Shown here one piece after another: positions 16,232 to 21,117 of a stretch of DNA of 21,117 bases (positions are counted from its first letter, which is position 1; each line of letters starts with the position of its first letter). The notes beneath the pieces were generated by a model. The model saw nothing but the letters and a program-made list of their open reading frames with translations. It searched no databases and was not told the DNA's origin. Source of the DNA: UBA993 sp964436815 (GTDB lineage: Bacteria; Bacillota; Dethiobacteria; DTU022). Both the position numbers and the translations under genes were made by a program. Location: NCBI GenBank assembly GCA_964436815.1, contig CAYTER010000039.1, positions 1 to 21,117 of the forward strand, in the 5' to 3' direction.

Positions 16232-17236
16232 CTATTCACCCTCGATAGCAGTTGCTTTCGGCTTAAATATTGGAAAACCCCGCTTTTCTTCAACTTCGCC
16301 GAACTTCGGCCGCTTAGTTTTAAGATCAATCAAGGGTACAAAAAAGTTCATGATCAAGATCGAGAAAGCCATTCCTTCGGTCGGGGCCAGCGGAACACGA
16401 AATAACATGAGTAGGATCCCGATCGCTACTCCAAAAATTACTTTACCCTTGGGTGTGATTGGGCTGGTTACCCAGTCAGTGGCCATAAAGAAAGCTCCGA
16501 TTATTACACCACCTGCAATAATGTGATAAAGGGGGCTCTCTCCCAGGATCAATGCCATGAACGCAACAGTACCGATTATTGCTGCTGGAGTGTGCCAGGT
16601 AATATGTTTGCGAATGATTAAGAAAACACCACCTGCCAATAAGGCAAGAGCCGAGGTTTCACTTAAGGAGCCTCCCGGGTAAGCAAAAAAGAGCTGACTT
16701 AACGGGGGCAAATTAACACCCTGGATCATCTGAGCCAGAGGCGTGCCCTGGGTAATTGCATCAATAGGCCCAAAGTAGGGGCGAAGTGGCGCAAAAGCTT
16801 CAGTTACATAATAAAAGAGGGGATAAATCATGATTACTGTAAGCCGTCCAAAAAGCGCCGGGTTAAAGCGATTCCAGCCCAGACCACCCATCAGCTCTTT
16901 GGCAACGCCAACGCCAATAAAAGTAGCCAGTGCAGCCGTCCACCAGGCTGTCGCCGGAGCAAATAACATGGCAACAAAAAGTCCTGTCACCAGGGCGCTG
17001 CCATCATGAAGAGCTACCGGTTTGTTTAAAATCTTTCGAAACAATATTTCTGTCAATGCTGCAGTAACCAAACAAACAGCTATTAAAAAAACCGCATAAT
17101 AGCGAAATAAAAAGATGGAAACAAGGGTAACCGGCAACAAAGCGATAATAACATCGCGCATTGCATGCGAAACTGTATCCGGCATCCTAAGATGAGGTGA
17201 TGAAGATACTGTTAATTTCAAATCAAGGTCTTCCAT
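16232..17236 (-). CDS. rnfD: RnfD-like membrane flavoprotein
   Basis: A 334-residue integral membrane protein of the RnfD/NqrB family with about 9-10 hydrophobic segments. Family marks: GLGWNRFNPALFGR (118-131), DAITQGTPLA (159-168), where Thr165 is the expected site of covalently attached FMN, ATDWVTSPITPKGK (252-265) and EGMAFSILIMN (287-297). In Rnf complexes RnfD passes electrons across the membrane between the outer flavin protein RnfG and cytoplasmic RnfC. RnfG, RnfE, RnfA and RnfB are not in this window. Placed between rnfC and an exported Fe-S protein plus hydrogenase, RnfD probably is the membrane conduit of that hydrogenase. The ATG is preceded by GGGAGG at 12 nt. It lies 48 nt after rnfC. 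Confidence 0.93.
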   Translation of the reverse strand: MEDLDLKLTVSSSPHLRMPDTVSHAMRDVIIALLPVTLVSIFLFRYYAVFLIAVCLVTAALTEILFRKILNKPVALHDGSALVTGLFVAMLFAPATAWWTAALATFIGVGVAKELMGGLGWNRFNPALFGRLTVIMIYPLFYYVTEAFAPLRPYFGPIDAITQGTPLAQMIQGVNLPPLSQLFFAYPGGSLSETSALALLAGGVFLIIRKHITWHTPAAIIGTVAFMALILGESPLYHIIAGGVIIGAFFMATDWVTSPITPKGKVIFGVAIGILLMLFRVPLAPTEGMAFSILIMNFFVPLIDLKTKRPKFGEVEEKRGFPIFKPKATAIEGE

Positions 17237-17284
17237 TTGCTGAGTATCCCTCCCACTTATTATTTTCCTTGCCTGAATTAATTG

Positions 17285-18658
17285 TTATTTTTTGATTACC
17301 TTTGCGGCCCTGGCTTTTTTCGTTTCCCTGACAAACTGAACGATTGGCCGGTTTGAAGGGCATACGTAAACACATACTCCGCATTCAAAACAGTCCATGG
17401 CTCCCCATTCTGCAGCCAGATCGTGCCTGCCGGTCTCAGAATATACTCCTATATAATTTGGATAGAGAAACATGGGACAATGTTCAACGCATTTTGTGCA
17501 GCGGACGCAAGCTATATGATCTGTTTTGGCAACATGATCGGGAGAAAAAACAAGAATACCGCTGGTGCCTTTGACTATAGGCACGTCTAAACGGCTTTGA
17601 GCCCATCCCGTCATCGGACCACCGATAATAATCTTGCCGACCAGGTGAGTCAATGAAGAAATGGGATAGCGTACTTCGCTTGTATCCAGATCATCTTTTA
17701 CGTAAGACGATCCTTTAATACCACCACATTGTTCTATTATATGTTCGATAGAGGTGCCGATGCGCACACGATAGTTGCCTGGGTTGGTAACTGCATCCCC
17801 GGTAACTGTCAATACTCGCTCATACAGTGGCTTATTGTAACGGCAGGCTTCGTATACAGCAATTGCCGTGGCCACATTTTGCACCACCACTCCCACATCG
17901 AATGGAAGTTTGCCCGGTGGCACTTCGCGGCCCATTGCCGCTTTGATCAGCTGCTTTTCTGCACCCTGAGGGTATTTTACATCCAAAACAACTATTTCTA
18001 TGCTGCTTATATCTTTAATAATCTCCTGCAACCTTTCTATTCCATCCGGTTTGTTAGCTTCAACACCCAGCACTATTCTGGGGGCACTAACAGTTCGGGC
18101 AATCAGCTTGGCTCCTTCAATCATTTTTTCGGCTTCTTCAATCATCATGCGGTGGTCGCAGGTTAGGAAGGGTTCGCATTCACAGGCATTGATAATAACA
18201 GCATCAATACTTTTAGAGGGGCTAAGCTTAACATGGGTCGGGAAGGCTGCGCCGCCCATCCCCACAATACCAGCTTCTTTAACTGCCTTCTTAATTTCGT
18301 CAGCCGTCAGTTTTTTATAATCTCTCTCATCCCATTTAGGGTCGGCCTGATTAGGGTCGGCTTTAATAACTACGCTTTCTACTACTGAACCGGTAAAAGA
18401 AGATCTTGGTTCGATAGCCGTTACAGTGCCGTCGATGCTGGAGTGGGTCAAAGCAGATACAAAAGCATCGCTTTCTCCAATAACCTGTCCTGTTTTTAAA
18501 TGGTCACCAACACTAACAACAGCATGACAGGGTGCTCCAGTGTGTTGATGCAGGTGTATTACAACTTCTTCTGGCAACTCAACATTCTTGATTGGGTTTT
18601 TATCAGATAGCTTTTTGTGGTGGGGCAGATATACCCCTCTGTTAAATGTTTTTAGCAT
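17285..18658 (-). CDS. rnfC: RnfC-like NADH/FMN/[4Fe-4S] subunit
   Basis: A 457-residue peripheral cytoplasmic subunit. RnfC binds NAD(H) and FMN and carries two [4Fe-4S] clusters. Seen here: an N-terminal MLKTFNRGVYLP, the flavin/nucleotide region AGIVGMGGAAFPTHVKL (about 130), NACECEPFLTCD (about 160), GGPMTGW (about 340), and two ferredoxin motifs CVRCTKCVEHCP (384-395) and CFECGVCVYVCP (423-434). Compact size, as in clostridial RnfC. It is the first gene of the operon. The ATG at 18658 matches the normal family N-terminus and has GGAGTGAT upstream, though the spacing is long (13 nt); a GTG nine codons upstream is less likely. It probably supplies the NAD+ reduction site for the hydrogenase. 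Confidence 0.94.
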   Translation of the reverse strand: MLKTFNRGVYLPHHKKLSDKNPIKNVELPEEVVIHLHQHTGAPCHAVVSVGDHLKTGQVIGESDAFVSALTHSSIDGTVTAIEPRSSFTGSVVESVVIKADPNQADPKWDERDYKKLTADEIKKAVKEAGIVGMGGAAFPTHVKLSPSKSIDAVIINACECEPFLTCDHRMMIEEAEKMIEGAKLIARTVSAPRIVLGVEANKPDGIERLQEIIKDISSIEIVVLDVKYPQGAEKQLIKAAMGREVPPGKLPFDVGVVVQNVATAIAVYEACRYNKPLYERVLTVTGDAVTNPGNYRVRIGTSIEHIIEQCGGIKGSSYVKDDLDTSEVRYPISSLTHLVGKIIIGGPMTGWAQSRLDVPIVKGTSGILVFSPDHVAKTDHIACVRCTKCVEHCPMFLYPNYIGVYSETGRHDLAAEWGAMDCFECGVCVYVCPSNRPIVQFVRETKKARAAKVIKK

Positions 18659-18818
18659 CGTCTGAAGATCACTCCATTCCGGCACAAAACCAGTATTTAT
18701 TGTGAAAATATTAACTTTGCTTAATAAACTTATTCCAAATCCGATGGCCCTAAATCAATAGTCCTACTATTTGTTTTATTCACGATTTTATTTATATGAA
18801 TTTTATTTCGTATATCAT

Positions 18819-18847
18819 ATTATATTTAAACACTTTGGTAAATGCAA
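18819..18847 (-). promoter_or_regulatory. Possible promoter of the hydrogenase operon
   Basis: On the minus strand, a perfect TATAAT (18824-18819) lies 17 nt downstream of TTGCAT (18847-18842), which matches the -35 consensus at only three bases. Transcription would start about 150 nt before rnfC. A weak -35 suggests an activator, but in AT-rich DNA the TATAAT could be chance. Confidence 0.3.
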
Positions 18848-18925
18848 TAATAAAAATATCTCTTTTTAATATTTTTTTATAGGTAATTGCCGTAATCTTC
18901 AAAGTTACAATATAGTGTCTGCCTG

Positions 18926-19050
18926 GACCCTGCATTTGACACCAAAAACGGATTCTTTTATGATTGTATGTAAAGTATTTTACGAAAAAATTTGCATAAA
19001 AAAGATTCTTGTTTATAGAACATGAATACGAAGGCTCTTTTTCAATGGGC
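18926..19050. repeat. Intergenic element, copy 2 (matches 6206-6330)
   Basis: Second copy of the approximately 125-bp element, lying directly before the winged-helix regulator and in front of the divergent hydrogenase operon. It keeps the same order of conserved blocks. The inner dyad here is clearer: GTAAAGTATTTTAC, flanked by TTTTATG and CATAAAA. A regulator that controls its own gene would be expected to bind here; the second copy suggests the carboxylase operon is in the same regulon. Confidence 0.65.
18936..18964 (+). promoter_or_regulatory. Sigma-70-like promoter of the regulator gene
   Basis: TTGACA (18936-18941), a 17-nt spacer, and TATGAT (18959-18964): a near-consensus promoter. 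Transcription would start near 18971, leaving a leader of about 98 nt. The dyad GTAAAGTATTTTAC (18970-18983) lies over the start site, a position suited to repression. Confidence 0.6.
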
Positions 19051-19068
19051 TTTTAAGGAGAACCGGAT

Positions 19069-19380
19069 ATGAATAATAAAACTCAGTGGACATTTTTGAC
19101 CAACCACGGTCGGGTCCTTGCTTATCTCGCCAAATCACCACAGACCACAACACGTAAAATTGCCCAGGATATTGGGATAACGGAGCGGGCGATTCAAAAA
19201 GTTATTTACGACCTGGAAGCAGACGGCTATATCGTCCGGCACAAGATAGGCCGAAACAACAGTTACACTATTCACCCAGAAATGCCGATGCGCCATCCGA
19301 TGGAACGCGAACATGCCGTGGGCAGCCTGCTTTTGGCGCTCAGCTGCAATCCTGAGGCTCATGCCCGGAATCAGGAATGA
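19069..19380 (+). CDS. Small winged helix-turn-helix transcriptional regulator
   Basis: A 103-residue DNA-binding protein, the only plus-strand gene. Residues 8-70 form a winged helix typical of MarR/ArsR-like regulators: GRVLAYLAKSPQTTTRKIAQDIGITERAIQKVIYDLEADGYI, with the recognition helix around ITERAIQKVIYDL and a wing RHKIGRNNSYTI. The C-terminal 30 residues (HPMEREHAVGSLLLAL) may serve dimerisation. There is no ligand domain and no clear metal or redox cysteine set (a single Cys near the end). AAGGAG lies 8 nt before the ATG. It is transcribed away from the hydrogenase operon and probably controls it and itself through the repeated element; the ligand or signal is unknown. Confidence 0.85.
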   Translation: MNNKTQWTFLTNHGRVLAYLAKSPQTTTRKIAQDIGITERAIQKVIYDLEADGYIVRHKIGRNNSYTIHPEMPMRHPMEREHAVGSLLLALSCNPEAHARNQE

Positions 19381-19431
19381 CTCTATCTCACCAACCGCTG
19401 CGGTTTTAGGAAAAACATCCGCTAAATAACG

Positions 19432-19478
19432 GAGGTGGCGGATTACCTGCCCTTATGCTGCAGGCGCTCCGCCATCTC
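19432..19478. terminator. Long hairpin between convergent genes
   Basis: GAGGTGGCGGA (19432-19442) pairs with TCCGCCATCTC (19468-19478) over 11 positions with one G-U, and inside it CCTGC pairs with GCAGG. It lies between the regulator stop and the symporter stop, so it could end transcription from both sides. No strong T-run follows on either strand, so it is not a classic intrinsic terminator. An upstream ATCCGC (19418-19423) can instead pair with GCGGAT inside the left arm, giving a competing fold. Confidence 0.45.
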
Positions 19479-19507
19479 TTGATCTTAGGGTAGCAAAACC
19501 TCGACTG

Positions 19508-21109
19508 TCAGGAGCTTTTTTTATTAAAACCCCAACCAAGCCAGTTAACCAATGGCATCGGCTTGCCATCCATATCGGCCAGCGGTTTGGCCGGATTGGC
19601 CTTGGCTGTAGCCAGTGAAATGGCGATCATCAGCACTACGGAAATGAAGAAGGCCGGCACCGAGGCGATATAAACGGCATCCCAGATGGCCCATTCCGTA
19701 AAAACTACCCCTTCTTCAATAATGCCCACATTGGCGGCGGCAGTTTCAGCATAGAAATAGTAAACGCTTAAGGCTATCCAGGAGGTAAAACCGCAGATCA
19801 GACCAGTCAGGGCTCCGGCTTCGTTGCATTTTTTCCAGAAGTAGCCTGCCGCGTAGGGGGCAAAGAGCCCAACCAAGATGATCGACCAGGCGATAACTAC
19901 CAGAAAGTAAATGGTTTCAGCAAAGAGGGCTAACAGCAAAGAGCCGATAGCGATAACCGGTACAAAAGCCCTGGTTACCTTCAGCGTTTCTTCCGAGGTG
20001 ACATTCGGTTTAATATATTTCATGCCGTTGTAGCCGATGATTGAAGAAGCGGCTAAGATGGCGCTGTCGGAGCTGGACATCAAAGCAGCCACGACACCGG
20101 CGACAAAGACCACGGTCAGGACCGGGGGCAGGAAATTGATGGCCATCCAGGGCAGGATCATTTCCGTTTCCGGTATTGTGAGGTCAGCGCTTACTTCAAA
20201 CATGATAATACCCAGCATGACCGGAATCATCCCGATAACCAGGTACATCAGTCCGGATATGTAAGAGCTGGTGACAGCGACTTTTTCATCCTTGGCTGAC
20301 AGGAGGCGCTGCATCAAATCCTGGGCCGGGATACTGCCCAGGCCAATAGCCATCCAGGCCCCGATGTAGTAGAACCAGCCGGGAACCCCGAAATACCAGA
20401 GATAGCCTTCTTCAGCAGTGGGTGCCATTGAAAAGGCCGGCAGTTCAGCCCAGTTGCCGGCATTGGCCACAAAGTAATCCCAACCGCCGATATGCGCCAG
20501 AGCGTAGGGCAGCATTACGATAATGCCGACAATTAAAATGATCATCTGGATCAGGTCGGTCAGGGTGACTGACCACATACCGCCTAAATAAGTATAGAGA
20601 ATGAGCACCACGCAGGAGATGATAATACCATAGGCTAAGGGTAAACCGGTGAAGATTTGCAGAATACTGCCGAAAGCAACCAGCTGGGCGCCGACCCAGC
20701 CGATTTCGGCCACAACGAGAACAATCGATGAAGCAATACCCATTTTGCGGCCGTAGCGGATGTCAAAAAAATCAACCAGGGTCAGGTAACCGCCGCGCCG
20801 CATGATACGAGCGAAAAAGATACCGGTCAGGATCAGGCACAATCCTGCGCCCCAGGGGTCAAATATTACTCCCTGGTTGCCAAAGAGATATGACTGTGCA
20901 GTGGCCCCCATCAGGGTTCCGGCACAAAACCAGGTGGCAAATAGCGTACCGATGGTGAGAAGAAGCGGCAGCCGGCGACCGGCAACGATATAGTCGGTGC
21001 TGTTTTTAACCTTTTTGGAGCTCCACCAGCCGATGTAAAGCATCACCAGCATGTAGATGATGATCCCAACCAAAACCATATTACCGTATTGATAAGAACC
21101 CAGTTCCAT
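19508..21109 (-). CDS. Sodium:solute symporter family permease
   Basis: A 533-residue membrane protein of the SSS family (LeuT fold, about 13 hydrophobic segments), which imports a small solute with Na+. Family marks: a short N-terminal segment then MLYIGWWSSKKVKNSTDYIVAGRRLP (TM1 and following loop), FATWFCAGTLMG (TM2), GRKMG and ILYTYLGGMWSVTLTDLIQ (TM4-5), and ALMSSSDSAILAASSI (TM8, the Na+-site serines). The substrate is not deducible; acetate, other carboxylates and amino acids are all possible in this family. The start is 8 nt from the window edge, so its ribosome site and promoter are outside view and an upstream start cannot be excluded. It ends convergently with the regulator and is not part of the hydrogenase operon. 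Confidence 0.9.
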   Translation of the reverse strand: MELGSYQYGNMVLVGIIIYMLVMLYIGWWSSKKVKNSTDYIVAGRRLPLLLTIGTLFATWFCAGTLMGATAQSYLFGNQGVIFDPWGAGLCLILTGIFFARIMRRGGYLTLVDFFDIRYGRKMGIASSIVLVVAEIGWVGAQLVAFGSILQIFTGLPLAYGIIISCVVLILYTYLGGMWSVTLTDLIQMIILIVGIIVMLPYALAHIGGWDYFVANAGNWAELPAFSMAPTAEEGYLWYFGVPGWFYYIGAWMAIGLGSIPAQDLMQRLLSAKDEKVAVTSSYISGLMYLVIGMIPVMLGIIMFEVSADLTIPETEMILPWMAINFLPPVLTVVFVAGVVAALMSSSDSAILAASSIIGYNGMKYIKPNVTSEETLKVTRAFVPVIAIGSLLLALFAETIYFLVVIAWSIILVGLFAPYAAGYFWKKCNEAGALTGLICGFTSWIALSVYYFYAETAAANVGIIEEGVVFTEWAIWDAVYIASVPAFFISVVLMIAISLATAKANPAKPLADMDGKPMPLVNWLGWGFNKKSS

Positions 21110-21117
21110 TAGTAAGC

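Larger units (their letters stand above)
18659..19068. promoter_or_regulatory. AT-rich divergent regulatory region between rnfC and the regulator gene
   Basis: This 410-nt gap holds no gene. It contains, from left to right: the rnfC ribosome site; a perfect 6-bp inverted repeat with 3-nt spacer (AATAGTCCTACTATT, 18757-18771); a minus-strand TATAAT (18824-18819) with only a weak -35 (TTGCAT at 17 nt), the best candidate for the hydrogenase operon promoter; an AT-rich dyad of AAAAATAT and ATATTTTT around 18853-18878; and the repeated element with the regulator's promoter. The leader for rnfC would be about 150 nt. Confidence 0.5.

Noticed and set aside
16232..18658. Complete Rnf ferredoxin:NAD+ complex
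   Set aside because: Only rnfC and rnfD are present; the next genes are hydrogenase components and the region before rnfC is regulatory, so rnfG, E, A and B are not here.
1..21117. CRISPR array, tRNA, rRNA or prophage genes
   Set aside because: No regularly spaced repeats, no cloverleaf or rRNA sequence and no phage-type genes seen on either strand.

Overview
The window looks like chromosome from a strictly anaerobic bacterium, most likely a Gram-positive clostridial lineage. The signs are Rnf-type membrane genes, a twin-arginine-exported [NiFe] hydrogenase, a lipoprotein signal without other outer-membrane features, compact leftward operons with strong GGAGG-type ribosome sites, and an in-frame UGA that behaves like selenocysteine. 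The species is not recognisable from the sequence. Apart from one short regulator, every gene is on the minus strand.

Region 1 (about 169-6154, minus): in transcription order, a small beta-carbonic-anhydrase-like protein, a biotin carboxylase, a carboxyltransferase-biotinyl fusion, a BKACE/DUF849 enzyme, then after a short gap a DUF6273 lipoprotein. The first two overlap as ATGA and the next gap is 11 nt, so the first three look translationally coupled. I read this as bicarbonate supply plus biotin-dependent carboxylation of a keto substrate, possibly followed by acetyl-CoA-dependent cleavage of a beta-keto acid. The substrate is not determined.

Region 2 (6351-18658, minus): a continuous 12-gene cluster, rnfC-rnfD-[4Fe-4S] protein-hydrogenase small subunit-large subunit-maturation protease-hypA-hypB-hypF-hypC-hypD-hypE. 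The catalytic part is exported (Tat signals on the small subunit and the ferredoxin-like subunit). The usual membrane partner (NrfD/HybB type or cytochrome b) is absent; only the RnfC and RnfD parts of an Rnf complex are present, without RnfG, E, A or B. The simplest model is an H2:NAD+ oxidoreductase: H2 is oxidised outside, electrons cross through the flavin protein RnfD, and RnfC reduces NAD+ inside, so the enzyme would be electrogenic.

The large subunit is interrupted by one in-frame UGA exactly where the second cysteine of the N-terminal CxxC nickel-binding motif belongs. A stem-loop that fits the bacterial SECIS model follows it. This would place selenocysteine at the N-terminal bridging position, whereas known [NiFeSe] hydrogenases carry it in the C-terminal motif.

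Region 3 (18659-19507): an AT-rich intergenic region, a small winged-helix regulator on the plus strand, and a hairpin region between convergent genes. An approximately 125-bp element in front of the regulator has a second, roughly 70% identical copy in front of the carbonic-anhydrase operon, about 12.7 kb away. Both copies carry sigma-70-like promoters, suggesting shared regulation of regions 1 and 2.

Region 4 (19508-21109, minus): a complete sodium/solute symporter family permease.
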